Positions 9,226 to 19,309 of a stretch of DNA of 64,000 nucleotides are shown in pieces (position 1 is the first letter of the stretch; the number at the start of each line of letters is the position of its first letter). The DNA is taken from the NCBI GenBank assembly GCA_902783375.1, contig CACZQN010000006.1:62001-126000 (forward strand). The letters run 5' to 3'. The translations under genes and the position numbers were made by a program. This DNA comes from an uncultured Lachnospiraceae bacterium (GTDB taxonomy: Bacteria; Bacillota; Clostridia; Lachnospirales; Lachnospiraceae). Under the pieces are notes generated by a model. It did no database searches, was not told the DNA's origin, and saw only the letters and a list, made by a program, of their open reading frames with translations.

Positions 9226-9500
9226 GACTTTGACGGGAAAGAGTAACAGGAAAGAGTCTGACAGAGAGCTGCCGGCCGGTGAGAGGCGCGAGAAGATCAC
9301 CCTGCGAATACATCCCCGAGTTCCGCACCGAACACATCCCAAGCGATGCCGGTAGGCTGCGGCGGTTATGATCACCGTTATCCGGTCCAGGTATCGAGCA
9401 GGTGCTCCGTACTGAATGAGGCAGTGACACATCACTGTGAACAAAGGTGGTACCACGGAATTCCCCCTCCGTCCTTTACTGGACGGGGGGTTTTTATTTT
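9226..9500 (+). ncRNA. T-box riboswitch of tyrS
   Basis: The leader starts with GAAAGAGTAACAGGAAAGAG and the AGAGAGC/GGTGAGAG elements of stem I. It continues to the T-box sequence GGTGGTACCACGG (9446-9458) and ends in a terminator: CCCCCTCCGTCC (9463-9474), a short loop, GGACGGGGGG (9481-9490), then T5ATTTT. The likely specifier is UAC (Tyr) at 9309-9311 in the context GAATACATC, matching the downstream gene. Uncharged tRNA-Tyr should stabilise the antiterminator and allow tyrS expression. Confidence 0.9.
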
Positions 9501-9568
9501 CCGTCTGTATGGCTGTCTCCGGTATTCCCCCGGATCTGAATGCCCAGGTGGAAAGGAAAGGAAAACAG

Positions 9569-10801
9569 ATGTCTGAAAAAATGGGAATCTATGAGGAACT
9601 GGTTGCCCGCGGCCTTCTCGCCCAGGTGACCAACGAAGAAGAGATCAAGAAGATGGTGAATGCAGGCAAGGCAGTCTTCTACATCGGCTTCGATCCGACC
9701 GCCGACAGCCTTCATGTCGGCCATTTCATGGCGCTCTGCCTGATGAAGCGTCTGCAGGAAGCAGGCAACAAGCCGATCGCCCTGATCGGCGGCGGAACCG
9801 GCTACATCGGCGATCCGTCCGGCCGTTCCGATATGCGCCAGATGCTGACACCGGAAATCATCGAGCACAACTGCCAGTGCTTCAAGAAGCAGATGGAACG
9901 TTTCATCTCCTTTGAAGATGGAAAAGCGCTCATGGTCAACAATGCTGACTGGCTTCTGAAACTGAACTACATCGAATACCTCCGCGAGATCGGCCCGCAC
10001 TTCTCCGTCAACCGTATGCTCGCCGCAGAATGCTACAAGCAGCGGATGGAGAAGGGACTTTCTTTCCTGGAGTTCAACTACATGACCATGCAGGCATACG
10101 ATTTCTACAGACTCTTCCAGGATTACGGCTGCAACATGGAGTTCGGCGGCGATGACCAGTGGTCCAACATGCTGGCCGGCACCGAGCTGATCAGAAGAAA
10201 GCTCGGCAAGGACGCACATGCCATGACCATCACCCTGCTCACCAACTCCGAGGGCAAGAAGATGGGCAAGACCGGCACCGGCACTGTATGGCTTGATCCG
10301 GAGAAGACCAGCCCGTTCGACTTCTACCAGTACTGGAGAAATGTGGACGACGCTGATGTTCTGAAGTGCATCCGCATGCTGACCTTCCTCCCGCTCGAAG
10401 AGATCGACAAGATGAACGACTGGGAAGGCAGTCAGCTGAACACCGCAAAAGAGATTCTTGCCTTCGAGCTCACAAAGCTCGTCCACGGTGAGGAGGAAGC
10501 CACCAAAGCTCAGGCCGCTGCCCGCGCCCTCTTCGGCTCCGGCGACGCTGAGAATATGCCGACCCACACAGTTACGATGGACGATGCAAGAGACGGTGTC
10601 TTTGATATCGTCACCCTGCTCACGGTCTCCGGTCTCGTGCCAACCCGTTCCGAAGGCCGCCGCGCCGTCGAACAGGGCGGTGTCACTGTAAACGGTGACA
10701 AGGTCGATGATTTCAGAAAGACCTACACACCGGACGAACTGACAGGCGACGGCATCGTCATCCGCCGTGGCAAGAAGAAGTTCTGCAAGGTGACTCTGTA
10801 A
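9569..10801 (+). CDS. tyrS: Tyrosyl-tRNA synthetase
   Basis: 410 residues, normal for the TyrRS-1 type. It charges tRNA-Tyr. The class I signature HVGH is at about 49-52, and the KMSKS-equivalent is KMGKT at about 230-235. A C-terminal S4 RNA-binding domain begins near [19 protein letters not shown]. The start ATG at 9569 has GGAAAGGAAAGG upstream; the longer in-frame extension overlaps the T-box terminator and is excluded. Expression is controlled by the T-box with a Tyr specifier. A strong terminator follows. Confidence 0.98.
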   Translation: MSEKMGIYEELVARGLLAQVTNEEEIKKMVNAGKAVFYIGFDPTADSLHVGHFMALCLMKRLQEAGNKPIALIGGGTGYIGDPSGRSDMRQMLTPEIIEHNCQCFKKQMERFISFEDGKALMVNNADWLLKLNYIEYLREIGPHFSVNRMLAAECYKQRMEKGLSFLEFNYMTMQAYDFYRLFQDYGCNMEFGGDDQWSNMLAGTELIRRKLGKDAHAMTITLLTNSEGKKMGKTGTGTVWLDPEKTSPFDFYQYWRNVDDADVLKCIRMLTFLPLEEIDKMNDWEGSQLNTAKEILAFELTKLVHGEEEATKAQAAARALFGSGDAENMPTHTVTMDDARDGVFDIVTLLTVSGLVPTRSEGRRAVEQGGVTVNGDKVDDFRKTYTPDELTGDGIVIRRGKKKFCKVTL

Positions 10802-10810
10802 AAAGAAACA

Positions 10811-10863
10811 AAAAGGATCCGTAGAATTCCAAAACAAACTTTGGGAATCTACGGATTCTTTTT
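10811..10863 (+). terminator. Terminator of tyrS
   Basis: The arms GGATCCGTAGAATTCC and GGGAATCTACGGATTC (one mismatch) are followed by TTTTT at 10859-10863. Confidence 0.85.
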
Positions 10864-10884
10864 GCGAACGGAAGCGATTTTTGC

Positions 10885-11805
10885 TTACTCGGAGATGAGT
10901 GTCATGGATTCGGTCCCTTCTCCTCCGTACGCCCAGGCTGCTTTGATCTCCTCACAGATGGTCTGAAAACTCCAGAGTTTCCGGCTATTTTCCAGATTGT
11001 TGGGATCATGCACACAGACCTTCCCGTCCTCAATGCCTGCAAGGACCAGGAAATGCCCTCCATCTGTAAAATGTCCCTTTCGCACACTGACGATGACCGG
11101 ATGCCCTTCCGACAGTTCCTCCATAATCTGTGTATCGTAGATCTGCCTCGCAGAGACGCCGAAATCCTCTGCCGCATCGACCATAAACGACCAGCTGGTA
11201 CCTGCACCCTTCACGTAGTAATCGTTCTCCATCGCGTAATCGGCAAGAACAGCCGGTGTGACCGTGGCATCCTGATTGAAATATGCCAGAACCATGGAAA
11301 GGCATGTCGGACCACAGCCGGCAAACCCGATGTTATTCTCTCCGTAAGGATGGAAACCCCAACGTGGATCCCACTGATAAAGGAAGGGCATCTCACCGCT
11401 TACTTCCTCCTCGGATAAGATTGCTTCTTCTTCATTCCTGATATCCTGATTTCCAAGCCTGTACATGAAATGTGCCAGGCCCGGATTCTCCATTGCGGCT
11501 TCAGCCTCTCCCTCAGGAAACAGAGAGGCATGCTCCAGCACCCATGACCTCTCATCCAGAAAGGCTTCCCCTTCCGGATCCGGAATATCTCCCGCTGCAT
11601 TCAGATCTTGTCCATCCGGAACATCTTCAGTTCCAGGTCCAATTCCCTCCGGAACAGATCCGGCCTGGGCAGTCGAGGTCATCTCAGAATAATTCTGTCC
11701 TGATTCATACCTGGTGATCAATACAGCCTCTATGATCATCAACAGGATCACGAAAAAGATCCATCTTAAGGAACGTAAAGCCTTGACTTTCTTCTTATTG
11801 TCCAT
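10885..11805 (-). CDS. Membrane-anchored C39-like (papain-fold) cysteine peptidase
   Basis: 306 residues. A short basic N-terminus precedes one transmembrane helix (about 14-30) and then an acidic linker (about 40-135). The domain at about 137-290 is of the peptidase_C39_2 type. The catalytic Cys is Cys164 in GFAGCGPTCLSMVLAY, the His is His251 in GGHFLVLAGI, and Asp267 is in HDPNN. It is probably an extracytoplasmic peptidase acting on peptides or cell-wall proteins. The start ATG at 11805 lies 2 nt after the stop of the sigma-factor gene, so the two are translationally coupled. It may be an output or a processing partner of that sigma factor (inference). Target unknown. Confidence 0.85.
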   Translation of the reverse strand: MDNKKKVKALRSLRWIFFVILLMIIEAVLITRYESGQNYSEMTSTAQAGSVPEGIGPGTEDVPDGQDLNAAGDIPDPEGEAFLDERSWVLEHASLFPEGEAEAAMENPGLAHFMYRLGNQDIRNEEEAILSEEEVSGEMPFLYQWDPRWGFHPYGENNIGFAGCGPTCLSMVLAYFNQDATVTPAVLADYAMENDYYVKGAGTSWSFMVDAAEDFGVSARQIYDTQIMEELSEGHPVIVSVRKGHFTDGGHFLVLAGIEDGKVCVHDPNNLENSRKLWSFQTICEEIKAAWAYGGEGTESMTLISE

Positions 11806-11807
11806 TT

Positions 11808-12935
11808 TTACTCTCTATCCGCAAGTTCTTCAGCAATCGCAAACATCTCATCCACAGTGACGTCGTCCTTGGTATATATTCGATATGCAATACCATCTTT
11901 TTCGAAAGAAATGACGTGGAAAAAGAAAGACTCGGGCCAAGAACTACCATAGCTTACGTGAAAATGATCATCTTCCGCAAGACGCCTCGTAATCTCCACG
12001 GTAAGCTCTTCACCCTCATCCGGCAGGACAAGATACTCCTCATCATCATACAAAACCTCGATCCCGTTGATAGCACGCCTTTCAGTCGGTTCTGTTTCTC
12101 TATCCACAGACAGCTCATCAGACAAGATCACATCAACAGTAAACCCTTGCAAGTTTCGATAACCTGCCCGATATTCCTTCCATTCACCGTGAATCATCTC
12201 TTCATCATCTCTTTCAAGGACACCGACGACACTCCCTCCTTCAAATCGGTAGGTGCCACACAATGTTTCAGGAAGGGTCAGTATCGCGGTTTCTGAAATG
12301 CCCGGATTCCCGAGAACTGCCTGGTTAAACTCCTTAATTGTGCCATATTCATAATTGCCGCTCGAATAGGCCTCATAGAAAAGAAATCTGGCTGCCGCAA
12401 ATCCGGTTCCGGCAGTAATTAACAATCCAAGCGTAACAGCAACAGCAATCATCTGCTTATGCTGTTTATCAAAGATCTCTTTCAGTTTCCTGCGGCCGCG
12501 TGAAAGATATGCGGAAACCGTGTTCTCATTCTTCCCAAGAATCGACGCGATTTCCTGAACAGAATACCCTTCATAATAGCGAAGATAGATGCTGGAACGG
12601 TAATTCTCCGGCAGTTCCTTCACCAGCTCCAGCAGTTCAGATTCCCGCTCCTCAGCCGATGGCAGATCTCCGGCTTCCTCCAGGGCCGTCTCATGTTTTC
12701 GGGAATACCTTCTCAGATGATCCTTGCAGGCATTGATGGTTGTCCGGATGATCCACGCTTTTTCATGTTCCGCATTTTCAAAACGCAGCTCCCTTGAGAG
12801 CAATTTCAGAAACACATTCTGGCAGATGTCTTCGGCATCATAGACCTGTCCCAGGTACGAATAGCTGACTCTCTGAATAACATCCCTATATGTGTTCACA
12901 AGACGATCTGCATTCCGTTTGTTCATGTATGGCAT
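11808..12935 (-). CDS. ECF-type sigma factor fused to a membrane anchor and extracytoplasmic domain
   Basis: 375 residues. Region 2 lies at about 9-82 (VYDAEDICQNVFLKLL, then AWIIRTTINACKDHLRR). Region 4 helix-turn-helix lies at about 105-155 (YYEGYSVQEIASILGKNENTVSAYLSRGRRKLKEIF). A hydrophobic helix at about 161-186 follows, then roughly 190 residues of extracytoplasmic sequence that ends like DUF4367 domains of anti-sigma-type proteins. Normally sigma and membrane anti-sigma are separate chains. Here one chain has both, so activation would need release from the membrane or local action there (inference). The start ATG at 12935 has GGGGA six bases upstream; longer starts overlap the promoter. 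It is coupled to the C39 peptidase. Confidence 0.88.
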   Translation of the reverse strand: MPYMNKRNADRLVNTYRDVIQRVSYSYLGQVYDAEDICQNVFLKLLSRELRFENAEHEKAWIIRTTINACKDHLRRYSRKHETALEEAGDLPSAEERESELLELVKELPENYRSSIYLRYYEGYSVQEIASILGKNENTVSAYLSRGRRKLKEIFDKQHKQMIAVAVTLGLLITAGTGFAAARFLFYEAYSSGNYEYGTIKEFNQAVLGNPGISETAILTLPETLCGTYRFEGGSVVGVLERDDEEMIHGEWKEYRAGYRNLQGFTVDVILSDELSVDRETEPTERRAINGIEVLYDDEEYLVLPDEGEELTVEITRRLAEDDHFHVSYGSSWPESFFFHVISFEKDGIAYRIYTKDDVTVDEMFAIAEELADRE

Positions 12936-12996
12936 CTTCATTCCCCATTTTCTGTGCAGTGCGCTGAACCGAAAACTGTCTCTATCTCTGATACGA

Positions 12997-13026
12997 ATGA
13001 TAACTGCAGAATCTGACACCGGGCAA
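12997..13026 (-). promoter_or_regulatory. Promoter of the sigma factor-peptidase operon
   Basis: Minus strand -35 TTGCCC (13021-13026), 18-bp spacer, -10 TATCAT (12997-13002). It looks sigma-A-like, not a typical ECF promoter. Confidence 0.45.
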
Positions 13027-13057
13027 ATCTTTTTTCAGATCAGTTACGAATGGTCAG

Positions 13058-13090
13058 GAAAAAAGCTCCGCGAGGTGTGGTCGCGGAGCT
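13058..13090 (-). terminator. Terminator of the 739-residue lipoprotein gene
   Basis: Perfect 10-bp stem AGCTCCGCGA / TCGCGGAGCT. The minus-strand product is followed by TTTTTT (plus-strand A run at 13059-13064). Confidence 0.85.
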
Positions 13091-13117
13091 CCTTGCCAAA
13101 TCTGTTATTCATGTGAT

Positions 13118-15337
13118 TCACTTGTATTCCAGATGCTCAAGGAACCGGTCCATGATGTCCTGGATCAGGGTGAAGTCCATCACACCGTTCAGCTCTTCTG
13201 CTGCAAATGTGAGGCAGAACCTGGTTCCGTCCGGTGCTTCCATGTAGATATCCCTTGTACAGAAACCCATGCCCGCGTGAATATCCATGATCCAGGTATC
13301 CTGCCCGTTCACGCTTCCTTCATAGAGCAAAGCCTCCCTGTCGGTATATCCGGAATCCCTGTAATTCTTCAGTTCTTCTCTTAAGGAATCCTCAGACCAT
13401 TCTTTTGTCATAACACCGATCCGCATGCCGATCGTCTTTGTCAGCATCGGTTCGTCAATCAGCGCATAGATCAGGTCGTCTGTCTCCTCCTGCTGGATCT
13501 TCCACTCCTCCGGCACGACGGATCGGAACAGACGATTCTCGTAATCCTGCGTCCTGCCGGACCACTCTTCCGGAATTCTTGCGACATTGACCGGTTCCTC
13601 CTCCGACACGACAGTCGTCTCCGGATCATAGATATCGATCGCCATGGTCTCGTCTGAATACCTTCCGACTGCTGTCAATTCTACATGTAATGGTTCATGC
13701 ATGGTCTCCGATCCATAGGTATCGTAAGCAATAAAAATCTGAACCATCTCGCCGGGATCCACCCGTCTGTTTGCCCGCATGGTACCGCCTGTATCCAGTA
13801 CGATGACATTCTCTTCCGCTTTCGAGATATTCTCCTCCGAAGCCCTGGCAGTACCGGCATATCCTCTGCCATTATACAGCGCGGCACTCCCGTACGAATC
13901 AGAATTCGTAAACCAGCCGGTAAATCCTTTTTTCCCGTAATATGCAGAGATTCCATCTACAGTCACGGAGTAATTTCCCGCTCCAAAGTAAACTGGTGTG
14001 TCAAATTCTTCGAGCAATACCAGGTGGTTTTCTCCGTCCTGGTCAAATATCAGCGAGTAACTGCAGAGTTCCTTATCGAGTGCTCCTCCTGCTGTACTCG
14101 TAAAGAGATCCATTGCCACCTGGATATTCTTCATGGTCTCTTCTGTCAGATCCCGCAGTCCCCGGTTGTTAAACGAGAGCCACATGGTCACGGTTTCTCC
14201 ACCGTAGATCTTTGTATCAAAACGGTCCCTGTTTTCCCCGTCGATCATGATCACCGGGAAACCAGCCTGTCCGGCAGCGATGAACCAGTCCGACACAAAG
14301 TTCGAAATAATCGTATATTCCTGATGGTTGGTGACCTCCAGGAGATAGCCGGGCATCTCTTTACTCTGATATCTCCTGCTTTCCCTGCCAATCAGGCGCA
14401 CCGTCACATACATATCATCGAGCAGCACTGTTTCATCTGCAGGATCCGCCATCCCCAGCCAGCTATGCATATCCCGGTACAATTGTCTGCTTTTCGCAGC
14501 CCAGTCCACATTATCCTGATCATCCGAGGATCCATAGTTCAGGCTGTCTGAAATGCCGGTGCGGTAGAGTTTCTCCCCGACATAAAAACCTTCTGCCTCT
14601 TCATCATAACTGTTATAGTCAAAGGATGCTTCTTCATAGAATTCATCATCCCGGAGACCAAGCAGTCTGTAGCTGCCCATCTCTTCACCGGACAGGCAGA
14701 GATAGGAATTCCCATCCTCATCTTCCATGGTCCGGAACCGCACGCCATCGACTCCCTCCAGGTAAGCCGGACCCGCATAGATCTGCTTTGCCTCCTGTCC
14801 CTGCATGGTATAGATGTCCAGTTCCAGGTTCAGAGGATATCCGGAATCTTCGGCAGCATCATGAACCAGGAACAGCTCGTCGTCTTCATCCCAGTCAAGG
14901 TCAAATACCCGCAGATACCCGGTACCTGCAACTTTATAGCACCATCCCATATTGTCAAAGGAGAGGATTCCGTATTCCTTCTCTGCTTCTTCAACAATCC
15001 CCCGGTAGGCTGCGTATGGAGAATCCGGTTCCGGCTCCTCCGGACTGCTCTCCTCCGGTGCAGGCTCGGGGGATGCACTTTCCTCAGGGGTACTATTCTC
15101 AGAAGCGATATCTTCTGCCCCATTTCCTGCAGCAGCCACAGAAGATCTTTCTTCGACAAAAGATCCGGATGTCGGAACTGTTTCCGGACTGCTCTCCGGT
15201 TGCTTTACGGTAGCCGGTTCTATCCTTTCAGATGTTTCCTGCGGCTGTCCGCTGCCAGCATTGCCGCCACACGCAGCAAGAGACAATACAAGAGCTGCCA
15301 CGATCGCAATGATCAACCGTGTTTTCCTTTTCTTCAT
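13118..15337 (-). CDS. Large lipoprotein of unknown function
   Basis: 739 residues. The signal peptide ends in the lipobox LAAC (Cys22 or 23), so the protein is lipid-anchored outside the membrane. A Ser/Pro/Glu-rich linker extends to about residue 105. The long middle part has an acidic, calcium-loop-like stretch (DLDWDEDDELFLV) and beta-rich sequence. The last 150 residues (from VVPEEWKIQQEETDD) resemble PsbP/DUF1795-like modules found at the C-termini of Clostridial lipoproteins. The start ATG at 15337 has a GGAGGAAAAG site. It has its own promoter and terminator, so it is monocistronic. No catalytic motif is seen. Confidence 0.85.
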   Translation of the reverse strand: MKKRKTRLIIAIVAALVLSLAACGGNAGSGQPQETSERIEPATVKQPESSPETVPTSGSFVEERSSVAAAGNGAEDIASENSTPEESASPEPAPEESSPEEPEPDSPYAAYRGIVEEAEKEYGILSFDNMGWCYKVAGTGYLRVFDLDWDEDDELFLVHDAAEDSGYPLNLELDIYTMQGQEAKQIYAGPAYLEGVDGVRFRTMEDEDGNSYLCLSGEEMGSYRLLGLRDDEFYEEASFDYNSYDEEAEGFYVGEKLYRTGISDSLNYGSSDDQDNVDWAAKSRQLYRDMHSWLGMADPADETVLLDDMYVTVRLIGRESRRYQSKEMPGYLLEVTNHQEYTIISNFVSDWFIAAGQAGFPVIMIDGENRDRFDTKIYGGETVTMWLSFNNRGLRDLTEETMKNIQVAMDLFTSTAGGALDKELCSYSLIFDQDGENHLVLLEEFDTPVYFGAGNYSVTVDGISAYYGKKGFTGWFTNSDSYGSAALYNGRGYAGTARASEENISKAEENVIVLDTGGTMRANRRVDPGEMVQIFIAYDTYGSETMHEPLHVELTAVGRYSDETMAIDIYDPETTVVSEEEPVNVARIPEEWSGRTQDYENRLFRSVVPEEWKIQQEETDDLIYALIDEPMLTKTIGMRIGVMTKEWSEDSLREELKNYRDSGYTDREALLYEGSVNGQDTWIMDIHAGMGFCTRDIYMEAPDGTRFCLTFAAEELNGVMDFTLIQDIMDRFLEHLEYK

Positions 15338-15405
15338 CTTTTCCTCCTGCCGGATTGCCTGGATCAGGCTGGATCCGAATGCATTCTGATGATATCCCTG
15401 ATTTT

Positions 15406-15411
15406 ATTATA
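15406..15411 (-). promoter_or_regulatory. -10 element of the lipoprotein gene
   Basis: A perfect TATAAT on the minus strand lies 69 nt before the start codon. No good -35 is visible 16-18 bp upstream, where there is instead a CGGATcATCCG dyad. Confidence 0.4.
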
Positions 15412-15461
15412 ACGGATGATCCGAAAAAACACACTACCCAAATGGATATTCTGTTCCGGAA

Positions 15462-15490
15462 TTGACACTGCGCCGAAAATACCTTACACT
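15462..15490 (+). promoter_or_regulatory. Promoter of the secreted protein at 15564
   Basis: -35 TTGACA (15462-15467), 17-bp spacer, -10 TACACT (15485-15490). Confidence 0.7.
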
Positions 15491-15563
15491 AAAAGATGAT
15501 CGATGTGCTGATCGTTATTCTACTGATGTGATAAATCAGACATTCTGTAACCAGGAGGCAGCC

Positions 15564-16511
15564 ATGAAAAGAAACCTTTCCATCCTTTTGGTCCTAACTT
15601 TTGTCATCCTTTCTCTCTCCGGCATACAGCCTGTATCACTGCAGGCCGCTGCCGCTTATGAGACAGTCGATCCGGCCTTTGGTTCCCGCACGAAAGCCGG
15701 CACTCTCTATCTGTACCAGGAATGGACCAGTGCCGAAAAGAACACCCGATCCGTCTATTACGCGAAATCCAAATCTGGCAAGGGGAAGCGGATCTTTACG
15801 ACTGCAGGCGAATCTTCTTCTACTGTTGTCGTCACCAATGGATCCTATATCTATTATATCAAGGACAATGGCACCGGGACAAAGCATAACATCATCCGCT
15901 ACAATGTCAGCAATGGCAAGAGCACGACGCTCTATTCCATCAAAACCGCAGCTGACGGCTTTGCCGGCATCAACCACTACTACGGTGGAATCATCTACTA
16001 CACAGTCGAAGACGCCGGTAAGCAGACACTTGCCGCTTTTACGATCAAGACGAAGGCTTCCAAAAACCTGACGACCGGCGCTACTGTTGAAGCTGCATCC
16101 GGCCGCTACCTCTACCTTCTGCAGAAGAATGGATCCCATGCCATCTATGACCTGAAAGGCAGCAAGACTGTGAAGACCTTCGCCGGAGAAAAAGATGGAT
16201 TTGCCCTGCAGTTCATTCAGCTTCAGGAGAATATCAGCACAGTTTATGCTGTCTATCAGAAATCAGACTGGGAATACTTCAATGAAGAATACATTCAGAA
16301 CACCACCGTACGGGTTTATTCGTACAAATTGAATGGCTCCGGTGAGCAGCTGGTGTTTGAAGAAACCGGCTATGGCCTTTCCGTCTACCGGATGACCTCC
16401 CTCTCTGTCTACTACAAAGCAGTGATGGATGAGACAAACTATTATTACCGGTACTCGCTGAACTACAAAAAAACAGCCGTTGTCAGTGAGGAAGCATTCC
16501 TCGGTTATTGA
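15564..16511 (+). CDS. Secreted protein, beta-propeller-like repeats
   Basis: 315 residues. A signal peptide (about 1-31, LLVLTFVILSLSG core, cleavage after an Ala run) is followed by a Lys/Ser/Tyr-rich chain. It has recurring blade-like units such as SYIYYIKDNG, YYGGIIYYTVED, GRYLYLLQKNG and LSVYYKAVMDETNYYYRYS. These resemble the short tyrosine-rich repeats of DUF5050/KWG-type propeller proteins, so a seven-bladed extracellular propeller is likely (inference). The start ATG at 15564 has AGGAGG five bases upstream. It is monocistronic and divergent from the large lipoprotein. Ligand unknown. Confidence 0.82.
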   Translation: MKRNLSILLVLTFVILSLSGIQPVSLQAAAAYETVDPAFGSRTKAGTLYLYQEWTSAEKNTRSVYYAKSKSGKGKRIFTTAGESSSTVVVTNGSYIYYIKDNGTGTKHNIIRYNVSNGKSTTLYSIKTAADGFAGINHYYGGIIYYTVEDAGKQTLAAFTIKTKASKNLTTGATVEAASGRYLYLLQKNGSHAIYDLKGSKTVKTFAGEKDGFALQFIQLQENISTVYAVYQKSDWEYFNEEYIQNTTVRVYSYKLNGSGEQLVFEETGYGLSVYRMTSLSVYYKAVMDETNYYYRYSLNYKKTAVVSEEAFLGY

Positions 16512-16534
16512 TCGTCTGACCGCCCGGAAACATG

Positions 16535-16574
16535 AAAAGACCCCGGATGTGCACACCCATGCACATCCGGGGTC
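16535..16574 (-). terminator. Terminator shared by clpB and the convergent secreted-protein gene
   Basis: A strong stem GACCCCGGATGTGC / GCACATCCGGGGTC has TTTT on the minus-strand side, so it chiefly serves clpB. Confidence 0.8.
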
Positions 16575-16606
16575 CTCTATTGTCTGAGAATGGTGATAGC
16601 AGTTTA

Positions 16607-19207
16607 TTACTCTCTCACTGTGAGGCGTCCGTCCACTACATCCACAATCATCTTTGTGCCCGGTGCCGGATCGCCCGCGATGATCTCTCTTGCAAGCAAT
16701 GTCTCGACATGGCTCTGCAGGAACCGCTTCAGCGGTCTTGCACCGTAATTCGGGTCGTAACCTTCCTCGATCACGTACTCCTTGGCTGCATCGGTCATCT
16801 CCATGGTCAGGTTCTTCTGTGCGAGACGCTCGGAGAGTTCCGCCAGCTGCAGGTCGACAATTGCCTTCATATCCGACTTCTGGAGCGGTTTGTAGAATAC
16901 GATCTCATCCAGACGGTTCAGGAATTCCGGACGGAAGCTGGTCTTCAGCAGGCCTTCCACCTGATTCTTTGCCTCCTCGGAAATCTCGCCGTTCGGCAGG
17001 ATCCCGTCCAGGATATACGGCGAACCAAGGTTACTGGTCAGGATGATGATGGTGTTCTTAAAATCCACCGTTCTGCCCTGGGAGTCGGTTACCCGCCCAT
17101 CGTCCAGCACCTGCAGGAGCACATTGAAGACATCCGGATGTGCCTTTTCAATCTCATCAAACAGGATGACGGCGTACGGCTTTCTGCGGACTGCCTCGGT
17201 CAGCTGACCGCCTTCTTCGTATCCGACATATCCTGGAGGCGCTCCGATGAGTCTGGAGACGCTGAACTTCTCCATGTATTCACTCATATCGATCCGGACC
17301 ATATTCTTTTCATCATCAAACAGCGCTTCCGCCAGTGCCTTGGCCAGCTCCGTCTTACCGACACCGGTCGGGCCGAGGAACAGGAAGGAACCGATCGGCT
17401 TTGCCGGATCCTTGATGCCTGCACGGGAACGGAGGATGGCTTCTGCCACCTTGGTAACGGCCTCATCCTGGCCGACCACCCGCTTATGCAGGATCTCTTC
17501 CATGTGCAGGAGTTTGTCACGCTCTCCTTCCATCAGCTTGGATACCGGGATCCCGGTCCATCTGCCGATGATTCTGGCGATCTCATCTTCCGTCACGTGA
17601 TCACGGAGAAGTGTCGTCTTCTGCCCGCGTTCATCCGCAGCAGCTTCTTCTTTTCTGAGTTCCTCCTGCAGCTGTGGAAGCCTGCCATACTTGAGCTCAG
17701 CAGCCTTGTTCAGGTTATATTCCCGCTCTGCCTTTTCGATCTCGGCATTCACTTCACCGATCTCTTCCCGCAGCTTCTGAACCTTGCCGATGGCCTGCTT
17801 TTCATTCTCCCACTGTGCCTTCATCGCATCAAACTTGGCACGCAGGTTGGCCAGCTCCTCGCGGATCTCCGCCAGATGTCCCTGGGCAAGCTGATCCGTC
17901 TCCTTGGTGAGGGCAGCTTCCTCGATTTCCAGCTGCATGATCTTTCTGGAGACTTCATCCAGTTCTGTCGGCATCGAATCCATCTCGGTGCGGATCATCG
18001 CACAAGCCTCATCGACCAGGTCGATGGCTTTATCCGGCAGGAACCGGTCGGAAATATAGCGGTTTGAAAGGACTGCTGCTGCAATCAGTGCCTGGTCCTG
18101 AATCTTCACGCCGTGGAATACTTCGTACCGTTCCTTCAGACCTCTCAGGATCGAGATGGTATCCTCCACCGTCGGTTCATCCACCATCACGGTCTGGAAA
18201 CGACGCTCCAGCGCCGCATCCTTTTCGATGTACTGTCTGTATTCATTGAGGGTCGTCGCACCGATGCAGTGCAGTTCTCCACGGGCAAGCATCGGCTTCA
18301 GCAGGTTCCCTGCATCCATCGCGCCGTCGGTCTTTCCGGCTCCGACGATCAGGTGCAGTTCATCGATAAACAGGATAATCTTTCCTTCTGACTTCTTCAC
18401 CGCCTGCAGGACGGCCTTGAACCGCTCTTCAAATTCGCCGCGGTACTTGGCTCCGGCTACGAGGGCGCCCATATCGAGCGAGAAGATCTGTCTGTCCTTC
18501 AGGCTCTGCGGGACATCTCCCTTCACGATCCGCTGTGCCAGCCCTTCTGCGATGGCCGTCTTACCGACACCCGGTTCACCGATCAGGCAAGGGTTGTTCT
18601 TCGTCTTTCTGGAGAGAATCCGGATGACATTCCGGATCTCATCGTCTCTGCCGATCACCGGATCCAGCTTTCCCTCTCGGGCACGCTGCACCAGATCTGT
18701 CCCATACTTTGCCAGGACATCATAGGTCTCTTCCGGATTCTCGCTGGTGACCCGCTGGTCGCCGCGGACCGCCATCAGTTCTTTCAGGAACCGGTCTTCT
18801 GTCAGGCCGAACATCCGGAACAGGTCGCTGATCAGCCGGTCCGCCTTCCGGAACAGACCGAGCATGACATGTTCGACGGAGACAAAATCATCGGACATCT
18901 GCTTAGCAGCTGCCTCCGCTTCATCCAGCGCCCGCTCTGCATCACGGGAGATATAGACCGCATCCGGATTGATGGATCCTCCGGACACCCGTGGATATCC
19001 ATCGATGATATGCTTTGTTTCTGCCAGAAGATTCGGCATGGAAATGCCCATCTTTGTCATCAGGCCCGGAATCAGCCCGTTCTCCTGGGTCAGCAGTCCA
19101 TACAGCAGATGGGCCTGCTCCACATTCGAATTCTTTGCTTCCGTCGCCGCGGTCTGGGCCCCCCGCAGCGCCTCTATCGTTTTCTGAGTCATTTTCTGTG
19201 TATTCAT
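16607..19207 (-). CDS. clpB: ATP-dependent disaggregase ClpB
   Basis: 866 residues, full length. The N-domain is two Clp_N repeats (1-150). AAA-1 has Walker A GEPGVGKT and pore loop [11 protein letters not shown], followed by the coiled-coil middle domain (about 410-520, with Leu/Glu/Lys heptads). AAA-2 has [16 protein letters not shown] and a C-terminal D2 small domain. The M-domain separates ClpB from ClpC and ClpA. It re-solubilises aggregated proteins with DnaK. The start ATG at 19207 has AAAGGAGGAG upstream. I see no CIRCE or CtsR box before it, so its heat control is unclear; it may be read from the ribbon-helix-helix gene 102 nt upstream. Confidence 0.97.
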   Translation of the reverse strand: MNTQKMTQKTIEALRGAQTAATEAKNSNVEQAHLLYGLLTQENGLIPGLMTKMGISMPNLLAETKHIIDGYPRVSGGSINPDAVYISRDAERALDEAEAAAKQMSDDFVSVEHVMLGLFRKADRLISDLFRMFGLTEDRFLKELMAVRGDQRVTSENPEETYDVLAKYGTDLVQRAREGKLDPVIGRDDEIRNVIRILSRKTKNNPCLIGEPGVGKTAIAEGLAQRIVKGDVPQSLKDRQIFSLDMGALVAGAKYRGEFEERFKAVLQAVKKSEGKIILFIDELHLIVGAGKTDGAMDAGNLLKPMLARGELHCIGATTLNEYRQYIEKDAALERRFQTVMVDEPTVEDTISILRGLKERYEVFHGVKIQDQALIAAAVLSNRYISDRFLPDKAIDLVDEACAMIRTEMDSMPTELDEVSRKIMQLEIEEAALTKETDQLAQGHLAEIREELANLRAKFDAMKAQWENEKQAIGKVQKLREEIGEVNAEIEKAEREYNLNKAAELKYGRLPQLQEELRKEEAAADERGQKTTLLRDHVTEDEIARIIGRWTGIPVSKLMEGERDKLLHMEEILHKRVVGQDEAVTKVAEAILRSRAGIKDPAKPIGSFLFLGPTGVGKTELAKALAEALFDDEKNMVRIDMSEYMEKFSVSRLIGAPPGYVGYEEGGQLTEAVRRKPYAVILFDEIEKAHPDVFNVLLQVLDDGRVTDSQGRTVDFKNTIIILTSNLGSPYILDGILPNGEISEEAKNQVEGLLKTSFRPEFLNRLDEIVFYKPLQKSDMKAIVDLQLAELSERLAQKNLTMEMTDAAKEYVIEEGYDPNYGARPLKRFLQSHVETLLAREIIAGDPAPGTKMIVDVVDGRLTVRE

Positions 19208-19309
19208 ACGCTCCTCCTTTCCGCACGAAACGTCAATCCGCATGCACCGCATGCACCGCCCGCACAGGCGAATCCGGATGCCGGATCAACGCTGCTTTGC
19301 GCCCTACGG

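Noticed and set aside
9494-10837. 447-codon open frame antisense to tyrS
   Set aside because: Opposite a conserved synthetase and crossing its terminator.
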